The notes: generated by a model from the letters alone, not told the origin. A DNA stretch of 64,000 nucleotides from UBA1227 sp045599345 (GCA_045599345.1 JAZRVV010000031.1:33254-97253), one strand, 5' to 3'. Shown: positions 43,974 through 53,875, numbered from the stretch's first letter. Translations and numbers: made by a program.

Positions 43974-46193
43974 TTATTCCACCTTTAAAAGATCTTTTAG
44001 GGCGGAATATCTTTTAATCTTTCTATCGTTTTCTACCATTCTAAGTATCGTGTCACGCGAACCAATTGTAATCATTTTTGACTTGGCTCTTGTAACAGCT
44101 GTATAGAAAAGATTTCGATAACAAAGATTTGGAGGAACATCAATTACCGGCATAATTACCGCTTCAAACTCGCTTCCTTGACTCTTGTGCACTGTCATCG
44201 CAAAAGCGTGTTCGAGTTCTTTTACATTATCAAGTGGGTAAGTTGCAAGACGTCCATCAAAGTCAATCGTCATCGTGCCTGCACGCCTATCTATTGATAA
44301 GAGCGTGCCCGAATCACCGTTGAAAATTCCCTCGCCTTTTTCGTCCTTGCCACGACTGTTTTTCTTAACCCACTGTATGTTGTAATTGTTCTTAATCTGC
44401 ATGACTTTGTCACCTTCGCGGAAGGTTCTCATCATGCTCCTAAACTCATTTTTTCCCTTTGCCGGTGGGTTTACAGCCTCCTGTAAAAGATGATTGAGGT
44501 TAGCGGTACCACAATCCCCTTTCTTTGAAGGACAAAGCACTTGGATATCACGTGAGGCATCATATCCATACGCCTTTGGAAGGCGCTCGCAATAGAGTTT
44601 AATTATATCTGCAGCCGTCTGCATACCATTGCTTCTCTCCATATGGAAGAAATCATTATCAACGCGAGAGAGCTCTGGTTCCTCTCCGTGAACTATCATA
44701 TGGGCATTAGTAACGATAAGGCTCTGCATTGCTTGACGAAATACCTCTGTCAATTTGACAACTGGCAAGAGCTCTGACTCAAGCAAATCATGAAGCACGC
44801 TACCCGCTCCAACAGCAGGCAACTGATCATTATCTCCAACCATTATGAGCCTACAACCAAGTGGTAGCGCATCAAGCAGTGCTGAGAATAAAATTACATC
44901 GACCATTGAAAGCTCATCTACTATCAAGACATCAGCATCAATTGGATCATGCACATTTTTGGCGAATGTCATGCGGTCATCGCTGCCACGTTCTGCCTCT
45001 AAAAGACGGTGTATCGTGCTTGCTTCCTTGCCAGTAATCTCTGACATACGTTGTGCAGCACGTCCTGTTGGTGCGCAAAGGACTACATTTAATCCGTCTC
45101 TTTCAAAGAGTTCAAGTATACCATTTAGGGTAGTCGTCTTACCTGTACCGGGACCACCAGTTAGTATCAATATGCCCTTTTCAACAGCAGTCACTATTGC
45201 TTCTCGTTGGAGGGACTCATATTTGATACCAGTAGATTTTTCAAGATTATCAATCTCTTTTACAAGTGTCTGACGTCCAGCTGGCGGGAACTTACACATC
45301 ATTTTAATGCGCTCGGCTGCCTTATACTCAGCCTCGTAAATATATGGGAGTGACAAGAACTCCTTGCCATTCATAGTGAACATCGTAAGTTCCCTATCAG
45401 ACACTAGTTCATCCATAGTAATGTCAACTGTGTCTTTGTCTATATCAAGGAGTTCGGCACAAGGAGTAAGGAGTTTTTCACGTGGGAGGCACGTATGGCC
45501 ATTACTAAAGAGGTTATACGTCACCACGTGAAGGATTCCCGCTCTTACCCTATATACTGGATTAGGACTCACCTCAAATGATTGGCAGAGACTATCTGCT
45601 CTATCAAATGAAATTCCTATCTCTGGTATGCACAATAAATATGGGTTTTCAGTGACACGAGAAACAGAATAAGGTCCAAATACTCGATAGACATTGATGC
45701 TCTCGTTGGCAGTAAGACCAAGCGACTCAAGTCGAACCATTATTTCGCGTACGGCTGTAGTGCGTCTAAAGTCCTCACTGATTTTATCAGCCTTGTCCCT
45801 TGTGATACCCTTGATAGTTGCAAGTTTATCTGGATGATTCTCAATCACATCAAAAGTATCCTCGCCAAAGGCCTCAACTATCTTGGTAGCAGTAGATGGG
45901 CCAATACCTTTTACAGCGCCTGATGACAAATACTTAAGCATAGATGCCGCTGTGCTTGGCATCGTGCGTTCTACTACCTCTGCCTTAAACTGACGACCAA
46001 AGGTCGGGTGCTGTTCCCATGTACCAACAAAGTGAACCTCCTCGCCAGCAGAAATATCTGGAAGTACTCCAACAACTGTGATGAGTTCACCATCTTCACT
46101 AGCCACATCAATAATTGTGTAGCCTGTCTCCTCTTTGCGGTAAATAATTTCCTCAACCATACCATAGAGGTTTTCCATGTCCTCTGCTTGCAA
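43974..46193 (-). CDS. recD2: RecD2-type SF1B DNA helicase
   Basis: The 739-residue helicase unwinds DNA 5'-3' without RecBC. It has a long N-terminal region with helix-hairpin-helix repeats (SSGAVKGIGPSTATKIVEAF), Walker A TGGPGTGKTTT, Walker B IVDELSMVD, GDNDQLPAVGAGS, and the C-terminal AMTVHKSQGSEFEAVI and YTAVTRAKS motifs. I keep the TTG at 46193 as start because AGAGGTGA lies 6-7 nt before it; the next in-frame ATG (46178) has its purine run only 2 nt away. It is followed by comF. Confidence 0.92.
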   Translation of the reverse strand: MQAEDMENLYGMVEEIIYRKEETGYTIIDVASEDGELITVVGVLPDISAGEEVHFVGTWEQHPTFGRQFKAEVVERTMPSTAASMLKYLSSGAVKGIGPSTATKIVEAFGEDTFDVIENHPDKLATIKGITRDKADKISEDFRRTTAVREIMVRLESLGLTANESINVYRVFGPYSVSRVTENPYLLCIPEIGISFDRADSLCQSFEVSPNPVYRVRAGILHVVTYNLFSNGHTCLPREKLLTPCAELLDIDKDTVDITMDELVSDRELTMFTMNGKEFLSLPYIYEAEYKAAERIKMMCKFPPAGRQTLVKEIDNLEKSTGIKYESLQREAIVTAVEKGILILTGGPGTGKTTTLNGILELFERDGLNVVLCAPTGRAAQRMSEITGKEASTIHRLLEAERGSDDRMTFAKNVHDPIDADVLIVDELSMVDVILFSALLDALPLGCRLIMVGDNDQLPAVGAGSVLHDLLESELLPVVKLTEVFRQAMQSLIVTNAHMIVHGEEPELSRVDNDFFHMERSNGMQTAADIIKLYCERLPKAYGYDASRDIQVLCPSKKGDCGTANLNHLLQEAVNPPAKGKNEFRSMMRTFREGDKVMQIKNNYNIQWVKKNSRGKDEKGEGIFNGDSGTLLSIDRRAGTMTIDFDGRLATYPLDNVKELEHAFAMTVHKSQGSEFEAVIMPVIDVPPNLCYRNLFYTAVTRAKSKMITIGSRDTILRMVENDRKIKRYSALKDLLKVE

Positions 46194-46217
46194 TTTAGTT
46201 CACCTCTTTTCATAGCA

Positions 46218-46246
46218 AAAAAGGGTGCATCACGCGCACCCCTTTT
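46218..46246 (-). terminator. Terminator of RNase P RNA
   Basis: The hairpin GGGTGC (46223-46228) with GCACCC (46236-46241) is extended by A/T pairs and followed on the minus strand by TTTTTT. It directly follows the rnpB 3' end and precedes recD2. Confidence 0.82.
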
Positions 46247-46251
46247 TCATA

Positions 46252-46603
46252 TAGCGTGATAGGATCTGTAAGCCGAGTTCTGTCTTTAAAGGCAATCATC
46301 TATCTAGACCACCCATTGCTGAGTGGTTCAAGCCACCCTTCTGCTTTAAATCGGCCGAGCAAGCCTATGCAAGTCGGTGTTGCTCCAGATGGGGTTTACA
46401 TAGCCGTGATGTCTCCACCACGCTGGTGAGCCCTTACCTCGCCTTTCCATCCTTACGGTGGCAGCGATAGCTGACACGGCGGTATATCTCTGTTGCACTT
46501 TCCCTAAGGTCACCCTCGGCGGCCGTTAGCCGTCATCCTGCTCTATGGGGCTCGGACTTTCCTCTCGCGCTTTCGCGCCAGCGACTGCCCAATCCAATCA
46601 CGC
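46252..46603 (-). ncRNA. rnpB: RNase P RNA, bacterial class A
   Basis: On the minus strand the sequence has the conserved GAGGAAAGTCCGAGC block near the 5' end, then GGAAAGTGCAACAGAGA, and the conserved ACAGAACTCGGCTTACA near the 3' end. The two ends pair (GCGTGATtGG with CCtATCACGC), which fixes the limits to within a few nt. At about 350 nt it matches the class A ribozyme, which removes tRNA 5' leaders. Promoter -35 TTGAAT (46631-46636) and -10 TATAAT (46608-46613), 17 bp apart, place the start near 46601-46603. Confidence 0.97.
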
Positions 46604-46607
46604 GACT

Positions 46608-46674
46608 ATTATATATTATAAATTTATTACATTCAACCCTAAAACTTGTAAATAAGGGTCACTTGTTATAAAAT
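46608..46674. promoter_or_regulatory. Back-to-back promoters for rnpB (minus) and the LCP gene (plus)
   Basis: Minus: TTGAAT (46631-46636)-17-TATAAT (46608-46613). Plus: TTGTAA (46646-46651)-17-TAAAAT (46669-46674). The two -35 elements are only 9 bp apart. Confidence 0.7.
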
Positions 46675-46702
46675 AGATACATCCTTTTTGGAGGTACAAA
46701 AA

Positions 46703-47953
46703 ATGGCAAAATACGATGAATATCTGGGCGATTTTGATGAGTTTGAGGATATAAGTAGTCGCAGCGATGATTATATCGATGATGAATACGAAGACATCGA
46801 TACAGGTCGCTACAACTACGATGATGACTTTGAATATATTGACGATAACGAAGGCATCCCTATGTCAAAGCAAGCCAAGATGGCTATCGACAGCAACATA
46901 CAGCAAAAGGCTGAGAACAGAAGAGTTTCAGTCTTAAAACCTGATGACAATAGCGAATTTGATGATATTTCAAGCAGCACTCCTAAAAAGAAAAAGCACT
47001 TGAGCCTTAGGAAAAAGATTCTACGTGCTTTTGGCATTTGCTTCCTTGTTATCATTTTACTTCTCGGTCTTGTTGTACTCTCAATTTACAGCAAACTCTC
47101 ACATGCTGAGGACTCTCATCATGTGAATCAACACATCAGTGAGGATCAACTCCACACGGACAAGAATGTTATCAACATTCTCCTTCTTGGAGTTGACGCT
47201 CGCGAAGGTGAAACCGTTTCTCGCTCCGACACAATGATGATTGTGTCTATCGACAAAAACAGTGGCAAGATGAAAATCACTTCATTCCTTCGCGACAGCT
47301 ATGTTGAAATTCCAGGCTACGGTTGGACCAAGCTCAACGCCGCATGCTCACGGGGCGGAGTGGACCTCGTTTGGGACACACTTGAGTACAATTTCAAGAT
47401 TAAAATTGACAACTACATGAAAGTTGACTTTATCGCATTCGAAAAATTAATTGATTCCCTTGGTGGTGTCAATGTTCCAATAACAGAAAAAGAGGCAAAA
47501 TACCTCAATGAGACTTGGTATGAATGGACACTCACAGGAAATCAACTCACCTATGACTCTGGCGACAGCGTTCACCTAAATGGTGAGGAGGCGTTAATGT
47601 TCTGCCGTATCAGAAAACTAGACTCTGACTTTGAACGTACGCGTCGCCAACGTGAGACAATTTCTGGCATCAAGCAAGAGATGATGCACACCAATCCAAT
47701 CGAGCTCCTTAGACTTTCAAATAGCGTTTTACCACATATTGAAACTGACATTACAAGTAGTAAAATGATAAGCCTTGGTGTTGGTGCAATCTTTAAGTAT
47801 CTTCACTACGACATTGAGTCCCTCGGTGTTCCAATCGATGGTACATGGCACAGTGAAAACAAGCCTGCAGGTTCATGCCTTGTTTTCGACATTGACGATA
47901 CTGCAGAAACACTTTATAACTATATCTATAATGATATAAACCCTCTTGCGTAA
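46703..47953 (+). CDS. LytR-CpsA-Psr (LCP) family cell-wall polymer ligase
   Basis: LCP proteins attach wall teichoic acid or capsular polymers to peptidoglycan. The 416-residue protein starts with about 105 very acidic cytoplasmic residues (Asp/Glu/Tyr-rich, unusual in length), a membrane helix at about 109-129, and the extracytoplasmic LCP domain at about 155-340. Its motifs are LLLGVDAREGETVSRSDTMM, TSFLRDSYVEIPGYG, KVDFIAFEKLIDSLGGV and FERTRRQRETI, which include the Arg/Asp residues that bind the pyrophosphate. The start is the ATG at 46703 behind GGAGGT. Confidence 0.92.
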   Translation: MAKYDEYLGDFDEFEDISSRSDDYIDDEYEDIDTGRYNYDDDFEYIDDNEGIPMSKQAKMAIDSNIQQKAENRRVSVLKPDDNSEFDDISSSTPKKKKHLSLRKKILRAFGICFLVIILLLGLVVLSIYSKLSHAEDSHHVNQHISEDQLHTDKNVINILLLGVDAREGETVSRSDTMMIVSIDKNSGKMKITSFLRDSYVEIPGYGWTKLNAACSRGGVDLVWDTLEYNFKIKIDNYMKVDFIAFEKLIDSLGGVNVPITEKEAKYLNETWYEWTLTGNQLTYDSGDSVHLNGEEALMFCRIRKLDSDFERTRRQRETISGIKQEMMHTNPIELLRLSNSVLPHIETDITSSKMISLGVGAIFKYLHYDIESLGVPIDGTWHSENKPAGSCLVFDIDDTAETLYNYIYNDINPLA

Positions 47954-48028
47954 TTAATTATATTTACATTTAATGCTAGTTTTGGTAATATAAACTTAGT
48001 ATTATTTCGTGTAGGAAGGAGAAGATGT

Positions 48029-48736
48029 ATGGCAACAAAAGAGCGTAAGCTCCCAAGCAAAGGAGTGGCTATTTCATTTACGGTTATCTACCTTATCACA
48101 CAGTTGATTTTCCTTATAACCGTGCTTGGTAATATGCCTTTGATTGTTGATACAATTGACTTCACAAATTATCGTTGGCTTGCTACTTCATTTAACAATT
48201 ACTACATCTACTTCGACATCGCTGCAGGTGTTATTCAAATTATTCAAGCGTTGTTACTTGCGCGTTTCTTCACCAACAATGGTTGGCCTGCACTGATTAC
48301 TTTCATAACAATCATTGCAAACATTATTATCTGTCTTGCGGCATCTTCTGGTCTTTATATTATCGACCTTAGAAACCTTTTTTACACAATTCAGATAACC
48401 TTTGCAATCCCAATAGTACTTATCTTCCTCTCTTGCGTATTCCTCATTGATGACACAGTCGATTTGGTAAATGGCAAGTTCAAGATTCACGTTTCAAAAG
48501 CTACTGCTTCAGCACAGCGTAAATTCCAGCAGCAGCAAGCAAGGATTCAAAACCGCGGCGCACTCAAGGCTGCTGAGAATCCAAACGATGACCTTGTAAT
48601 CATCTCTCAGGAGGAATCCATACAGCAACACAATCAAGTAATTGCAGATGCCGCAGAAATGGCAATTCCAAACCTTGGCGACAAGATTACTGCTGATGAA
48701 GATTCTGATGACAAGGACAAACTTTTCAGTTATTAA
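48029..48736 (+). CDS. Four-helix membrane protein of unknown function
   Basis: I do not recognise this 235-residue protein. It has four hydrophobic helices (about 14-34, 54-77, 82-108 and 114-137) and a charged cytoplasmic tail of about 95 residues rich in Gln, Ala and Asp (FQQQQARIQ and later EDSDDKDK). The layout resembles DUF2569-like small membrane proteins. It follows the LCP gene at 75 bp on the same strand and shares its terminator. The ATG follows AAGGAG. Confidence 0.75.
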   Translation: MATKERKLPSKGVAISFTVIYLITQLIFLITVLGNMPLIVDTIDFTNYRWLATSFNNYYIYFDIAAGVIQIIQALLLARFFTNNGWPALITFITIIANIIICLAASSGLYIIDLRNLFYTIQITFAIPIVLIFLSCVFLIDDTVDLVNGKFKIHVSKATASAQRKFQQQQARIQNRGALKAAENPNDDLVIISQEESIQQHNQVIADAAEMAIPNLGDKITADEDSDDKDKLFSY

Positions 48737-48743
48737 AAAGCAA

Positions 48744-48777
48744 GCAACCTAAGGCCCCGGCCTTAGGTTGCTTTTTT
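48744..48777 (+). terminator. Bidirectional terminator between the membrane protein and hemW
   Basis: A perfect 13-bp stem (48744-48756 with 48759-48771) is followed by TTTTTT on plus; on minus it is followed by TTTTTAATA. The hemW stop codon (48776-48778) lies in the plus-strand T run. Confidence 0.92.
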
Positions 48778-49891
48778 ATATCATTTCTAATATTTTTGAA
48801 ATCACTGTATTTGATACCAAGAATCCTTCTTTGGTCAAACGGATATATCGCGAGGATTCATCTTCTCCTACTTCAACAAAGCCTTTCAAAGAGGCCTGTG
48901 ACTCATTTAATACGCTATTAAATAATTCATCTGGTATCTCGCCACAAAAGCCATTATTAAGGCGCAGAGCAAGCATGAGACGTTCCTCAAGTGAACCGCC
49001 TTCTCCATCGGGAACCAAGGTGGACACTCCACTGATAAATCTTTCTATATCTGATTCAAAGAAAAACCTTTTTCCATTAACAAAGGAATGCGCCGCAGGA
49101 CCTATACCAAGGTACTCTTCATCATTCCAATATTTTAAGTTATGGCGACTCTTGTAACCTTCCTTTGCAAAATTTGAAATCTCATATTGTGAGAACCCAT
49201 ACCCCTCAAGAGATGCTATTGTGAGGTTATAAAAGGCCACTACATCATCCTCATTTGGCAAAATCAATTTCCCACTCAAGAGGCGTTTATCAAACACTGT
49301 ACCCTCCTCTATTTTGAGCATATAGGCACTTACGTGTTTGACATCTAGGCTACTGATAAAGTCAAGCGACTCTGACAGTGATGAGAGCGACTGAGAAGGA
49401 ACGCCAAGCATCAAATCGACAGAGATATTGTCGATGCCTTGTGCCTTGGCAAGTTCTACACAGTCGCGTACACGTGCAGCGTCAGCTGCACGACCAAGTG
49501 AGCGACGCTCATCAGTTACAGAGGACTGCATTCCAAATGACAGTCTGTTAACCCCCGCCCTCTTGATTTTTGGCAAAAAATCTTCAAGGTCGGATGATGG
49601 GTTACACTCAACTGTAATTTCGGCGTCTTCACGCACTAGGAATGCGTCGCGAACTGCCGCAAGCATTGCGGCAATTTGGTCGCCGTCCATTGCTGACGGC
49701 GTGCCCCCTCCAAAGTAAATAGTATCCACTACACGGTCACGACCGTAATGAGAAAAAGAGGCAGTTGTTTTCACTACTGCCTCTAAATATTTTTGCATCA
49801 AGTCGCTGTCTGCTTTTACTTTATAGAAATCGCAATACGGACAAAATGAATTGCAAAATGGTATATGAATGTAGAGCCCAAGTGGCTTCAT
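48776..49891 (-). CDS. hemW: Radical SAM protein HemW (coproporphyrinogen III oxidase-like)
   Basis: I set the start at the ATG at 49891, behind GAGGTG, giving 371 residues. A longer in-frame ATG would put 64 unrelated residues inside lepA. The radical SAM cluster ligands are C13, C17 and C20 in CNSFCPYC, followed by FGGGTPSAM and an ECNPSS segment. HemW is a haem chaperone or haem-inserting radical SAM protein; it lacks the extra N-terminal features of oxygen-independent HemN. It follows lepA by 10 bp, the usual Firmicutes order lepA-hemW. Confidence 0.92.
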   Translation of the reverse strand: MKPLGLYIHIPFCNSFCPYCDFYKVKADSDLMQKYLEAVVKTTASFSHYGRDRVVDTIYFGGGTPSAMDGDQIAAMLAAVRDAFLVREDAEITVECNPSSDLEDFLPKIKRAGVNRLSFGMQSSVTDERRSLGRAADAARVRDCVELAKAQGIDNISVDLMLGVPSQSLSSLSESLDFISSLDVKHVSAYMLKIEEGTVFDKRLLSGKLILPNEDDVVAFYNLTIASLEGYGFSQYEISNFAKEGYKSRHNLKYWNDEEYLGIGPAAHSFVNGKRFFFESDIERFISGVSTLVPDGEGGSLEERLMLALRLNNGFCGEIPDELFNSVLNESQASLKGFVEVGEDESSRYIRLTKEGFLVSNTVISKILEMI

Positions 49892-49901
49892 ATACACACC
49901 T

Positions 49902-51719
49902 CTACTCGTCGAGTTTAAGCACGGCCATAAATGCCTCCTGTGGTACTTCAACAGTACCAAACTGGCGCATACGCTTCTTTCCTTCTTTTTGCTTTTCAAG
50001 AAGCTTTTTCTTACGTGTGATATCACCGCCGTAGCACTTGGCAAGTACATCCTTGCGCATAGCCTTAACAGTCTCGCGCGCAATTACCTTGCCACCTATT
50101 GCCATTTGAATAGGTATTTCAAAGAGCTGGCGTGGGATATTATCCTTGAGTTTCTCTGCAATCTTGCGAGCCTTGTTATATGCCTTCTCTGAGTGAATGA
50201 TAAATGACAATGCATCAATCTGATCACCGTTGAGCAGTACATCAAGTTTAACAAGGTCTGACTGCTGGTATCCCATTATTTCATAGTCAAGGGACGCATA
50301 TCCGCGTGTCCTAGACTTTAAAACATCAAAGAAGTCATAGATAATTTCATTGAGTGGCAACTCATAGTGAATATCCACTCTGTCCGGTGTGATGTACTGC
50401 ATATCACGGAACACACCGCGACGCTCCTGGCAGAGGTCCATAATCTGCCCAACATATTCAGGTGGCGAGAAGATATGTCCATTTGCTATTGGTTCTTCAC
50501 AGAACTGAATTACTGCTGGATCTGGATAGTTTGATGGGTTATCAATCTCGACAACCTCTCCGTTTGTTAAGTGAATCTTGTAAATAACGCTTGGAATAGT
50601 TGTTACGAGGTCCAAATCATATTCACGCTCTAAGCGTTCTTGAATAATTTCAAGATGCAAAAGTCCCAAGAAACCGCAACGGAATCCAAAGCCCAATGCA
50701 CCAGATGTCTCTGGCTCAAATGAGAGTGCCGCATCATTAAGTTGGAGTTTTGCAAGCGCTTCCTTGAGCGCCTCATAGTCGGCACCATCAGCAGGATAAA
50801 TACCACAGAATACCATTGGATTTACCTTGCGATAACCAGGAAGTGGTTCTGCTGCTGGATTTGTTGCAAGCGTTACTGTATCACCTACGCGTGCCTCGGA
50901 TACCGTCTTGATTGAAGCGGTGATGTAACCTACCTCACCCGCCTTAAGTGCTGCGACTGGCTCCATTGACTGGGCACGCATGTATCCTACTTCTACTACA
51001 GTAAACTCTGCGCCTGTTGACATAAGGCGCATAGTATCTCCAGCTTTTATCTGACCGTCCACTATGCGGACGTAAACGATAACGCCTTTGTAACTGTCAT
51101 AGATTGAGTCAAATATAAGCGCCTTAAGCGGTGCAGTATTGTCACCCTGTGGTGGTGGAACAATCTTGACTATCTGTTCAAGCACCTGCTCAACATTTTC
51201 ACCAGTCTTGGCAGAAACACGTGGTGCCTCACTACAATCAAGTCCAATTACATCTTCGACCTCTTTGCAGACTTCCTCTGGATGAGCTGCTGGGAGGTCA
51301 ATTTTATTGATTACTGGGCAGATTTCCAAATCATGGTCAAGCGCCAAGTATGTATTTGCAAGTGTCTGTGCCTCAATTCCCTGAGTTGAGTCAACAATAA
51401 GTATCGCACCTTCACAAGCTGCGAGTGAGCGCGATACTTCATAGTTAAAGTCAACATGGCCCGGAGTGTCAATCAAATTAAGCTCGTACACCTTGCCATC
51501 ATTGGCCTTGTAGTCAAGCTTAACTGCGTGAGCCTTAATTGTAATACCACGCTCACGCTCTAGGTCCATGTTATCAAGGAGCTGTTCCGTCATATCGCGC
51601 TTTGCAACTGACCCTGTCAGTTCCAAGAGACGATCGGCAAGTGTCGACTTGCCGTGATCTATATGAGCTATGATGGAAAAGTTCCTTATGTTTTCTTTAT
51701 AGTCTGACAAATCAATCAC
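49902..51719 (-). CDS. lepA: Elongation factor 4 (LepA)
   Basis: The 605-residue translational GTPase back-translocates or rescues ribosomes. It has the G1 loop AHIDHGKSTLADRLLE, RGITIKAHAV, DTPGHVDFNYEVSRSL and NKIDLPAAHPE. The C-terminal LepA-specific domain includes YQQSDLVKLDVLLNGDQIDAL and the end segment RKKKLLEKQKEGKKRMRQFG cut at the usual place. It is full length. The start overlaps the stop of the small upstream gene by 8 nt. Confidence 0.97.
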   Translation of the reverse strand: MIDLSDYKENIRNFSIIAHIDHGKSTLADRLLELTGSVAKRDMTEQLLDNMDLERERGITIKAHAVKLDYKANDGKVYELNLIDTPGHVDFNYEVSRSLAACEGAILIVDSTQGIEAQTLANTYLALDHDLEICPVINKIDLPAAHPEEVCKEVEDVIGLDCSEAPRVSAKTGENVEQVLEQIVKIVPPPQGDNTAPLKALIFDSIYDSYKGVIVYVRIVDGQIKAGDTMRLMSTGAEFTVVEVGYMRAQSMEPVAALKAGEVGYITASIKTVSEARVGDTVTLATNPAAEPLPGYRKVNPMVFCGIYPADGADYEALKEALAKLQLNDAALSFEPETSGALGFGFRCGFLGLLHLEIIQERLEREYDLDLVTTIPSVIYKIHLTNGEVVEIDNPSNYPDPAVIQFCEEPIANGHIFSPPEYVGQIMDLCQERRGVFRDMQYITPDRVDIHYELPLNEIIYDFFDVLKSRTRGYASLDYEIMGYQQSDLVKLDVLLNGDQIDALSFIIHSEKAYNKARKIAEKLKDNIPRQLFEIPIQMAIGGKVIARETVKAMRKDVLAKCYGGDITRKKKLLEKQKEGKKRMRQFGTVEVPQEAFMAVLKLDE

Positions 51720-51972
51720 CTAACTGCGAAAGGAGCCATGATGTTGCATCATCAATGCCCTTTGAGCTGTACTCAAATTCCTGTTTTACTGTTCGTCCTG
51801 CTGCATCCTCTACCTCAAAACAATTGTCACGATATGCAGCAGCGACAAATACTGTTTCAATATCATCTTTCTTCACTGGGAAGAATTTATATCTAAAATT
51901 CCCTACGCTACCAGAATATGTATTCTTTTGAGACATATAGTCAAAGCGTGGCAAAGTTATCTTATCGTTCAT
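51712..51972 (-). CDS. Small protein of unknown function (86 residues)
   Basis: This 86-residue soluble protein has no family I recognise. It is rich in aromatic and charged residues (FRYKFFPVKKDD, then FEVEDAAGRTVKQEFEYSS) and looks like a compact alpha/beta domain. The ATG follows AAGGAG. The gene overlaps lepA by 8 nt and sits 10 bp behind the DUF5696 lipoprotein gene, so it is translated within the operon and likely real. Confidence 0.7.
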   Translation of the reverse strand: MNDKITLPRFDYMSQKNTYSGSVGNFRYKFFPVKKDDIETVFVAAAYRDNCFEVEDAAGRTVKQEFEYSSKGIDDATSWLLSQLGD

Positions 51973-51982
51973 TAGAAACTCC

Positions 51983-53875
51983 TTAGTTTACACGGAGATA
52001 GCTATATGGATTGATTGTGAGTCCATTGTAGAAAGCTGTTTCACCGGTGTAGTTTACATAGATGTATGTTCCGCTATTGTATTCACTGAGATACAAACCA
52101 TTTGCGACCTTTTTGTGGTCAGTCATTTTAGCACCACGAATATCCTTCATAGCGGATTCAAAAAGTTCATATGCCTCAAGTGCCTTAGCACTCCAATTTT
52201 CATAGTAAGTTGCGTCCTCATCATCAAATGAGAGATTAAATGCTGGCATAGCTCCAAACTCCAAACTACGAAGCAACATCTTTTGATAACTATCCTCATC
52301 AAAGCTGTTGAGGTATGGGCTTGTATACTCAGCGGCACCACGCAAAATCATCTGTGCAAATGGAATTGCCACATATGACTCGCTCTCCTCATATGAGGTT
52401 GTAATTGGAACACAAGACACAATACTTGCATTTTTAATAGCATACAAATTACCGTGATCAACCATCAAATTCTTGTTGGTTGAAAGCGATATTGACTGAG
52501 AGAATATATTCTTCGCAAAATCCTGTCTAGAATAGTTGTTACTAGAAGAAAGCGTTGTTCCAGCATCACCAATAGCATATCCCTCAAAGCCGAATGAACT
52601 TACCCTCTTTGAGAAAGATACTATCTTGTCCGAAAGTTTTTCTGGATTGGCAATGCTTGAGTCAAAGAAATTAACAGTAACAAAGAAACCAAATCCCTGT
52701 GAAGACAAATAATCACGGAGAGAATCAAGTTCCTTTTTATTGCCATACTTGCCAGTTACTTTAAAGTTTTTGATGACATTATCATAGCGAAGGTTAATGC
52801 CGTTGATACCCTTTGCCTTGAGAATTGACATCATGTCTTCTATGTTCTCAAACTTGTTGCTGCCATCGGCCGCAACCGTAATGCTTAAAGGAACAGATTT
52901 ATCAACTGATATGACTCTTGTTGAGAACATACCATCGCGGATAAACTGCTCACGACACATAGATGCAAGGCTGGCATAAGTTGCTGCAGAACCAGAGATA
53001 AACTTGTATGATACCTCAAGTTTCTCAGTTGTTGGATAAGAGAAAGATGCATATACAGTATCCACAGCATCTGTCTTTGCATTTATTTTACTGATGGCAT
53101 CGCCATCGGTAACTATGCCTGCGAAAGCACTAGAACCACACTTAAGTCCAAAAGCTCCAAAGATCGCTGGATGCGGATTGTCATCAGTCTTTCGTGGGTC
53201 TGTACCATAGGTATCCAATGTGTATTCAGCATTGCCTGCTGTTGCCAAATCAATCATGGCACCAGGTCCATCTGGAACGAGAATAAAGTCACCAGCTTGA
53301 GGTGTTGCAACAGCACCAAATGTTGGCAATATATCAACACTAATAATTGTGTAAGAGGTATCAATCTTGGAAGTATCAACAGACGCAATCAAAACACCAT
53401 CCTGGAGCGTAACATTTAACGTTACAGGAAATTTAACGGCTGGGTTGCCTGCCTTGTCTTGAAGATTATAAGTAATCTTGAGTCCATCCTCGCTTGTTGC
53501 GCATGAAGCAGTACCAAGTGCAACAGCATTGTCCTGAGAATTGAGGTAAAACCTCTTGCTGCCATCAGTCACCTGGACAGAAAGCACTGAGCCAACTGAG
53601 TTTGACACAGTTGGCATAGAATACCAGATTGAACCGGTTGTATCTTTGAGTGCTATTGCACAATTCTTTTCATCAAGAAGGAGTTCATAAAGTCCAGACT
53701 TCATTACAGACTTATAGCTCTCTGCAACAGATGTGTGATATTCCTCACCCATCACTGTTGCAGTAACTGTCTTGAGTCCCTCTTCAGTAAAGTGCGCGCT
53801 ACATCCTGCGAAGCTCAAAACAAGAGCTATTGCAAGAATAAGACTGGTTAACTTTCTTACACTAATTTTTGTCAT
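51983..53875 (-). CDS. DUF5696-like lipoprotein
   Basis: The 630-residue protein has a lipoprotein signal peptide (SLILAIALVLSFAGC, Cys at residue 25). The mature part has an N-terminal beta-sandwich-like region with a LVPDGPGAMIDL segment and a C-terminal half that looks like a TIM-barrel glycosidase fold (LKAKGINGINLRYDNV, then LRDYLSSQGFGFFVTVNF). It resembles the DUF5696 family, common in Clostridia and of unproven function. Its ATG overlaps the acyl-CoA ligase stop by 4 nt. Neighbours in cell-envelope synthesis suggest an outer-surface role. Confidence 0.75.
   Translation of the reverse strand: MTKISVRKLTSLILAIALVLSFAGCSAHFTEEGLKTVTATVMGEEYHTSVAESYKSVMKSGLYELLLDEKNCAIALKDTTGSIWYSMPTVSNSVGSVLSVQVTDGSKRFYLNSQDNAVALGTASCATSEDGLKITYNLQDKAGNPAVKFPVTLNVTLQDGVLIASVDTSKIDTSYTIISVDILPTFGAVATPQAGDFILVPDGPGAMIDLATAGNAEYTLDTYGTDPRKTDDNPHPAIFGAFGLKCGSSAFAGIVTDGDAISKINAKTDAVDTVYASFSYPTTEKLEVSYKFISGSAATYASLASMCREQFIRDGMFSTRVISVDKSVPLSITVAADGSNKFENIEDMMSILKAKGINGINLRYDNVIKNFKVTGKYGNKKELDSLRDYLSSQGFGFFVTVNFFDSSIANPEKLSDKIVSFSKRVSSFGFEGYAIGDAGTTLSSSNNYSRQDFAKNIFSQSISLSTNKNLMVDHGNLYAIKNASIVSCVPITTSYEESESYVAIPFAQMILRGAAEYTSPYLNSFDEDSYQKMLLRSLEFGAMPAFNLSFDDEDATYYENWSAKALEAYELFESAMKDIRGAKMTDHKKVANGLYLSEYNSGTYIYVNYTGETAFYNGLTINPYSYLRVN

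Noticed and set aside
46252..46603. tmRNA or another structured RNA for the 46.3-46.6 kb spacer
   Set aside because: The conserved GAGGAAAGTCC and ACAGAACTCGGCTTACA blocks and the pairing ends identify RNase P RNA; there is no tRNA-like CCA end or tag frame.
46688..46702. Longer TTG start for the LCP gene
   Set aside because: The extra codons contain the GGAGGT ribosome binding site of the ATG at 46703.
49892..50083. Longer N-terminus for HemW
   Set aside because: It would lie inside lepA in another frame and adds 64 residues unlike any radical SAM protein; the ATG at 49891 has a good ribosome binding site.
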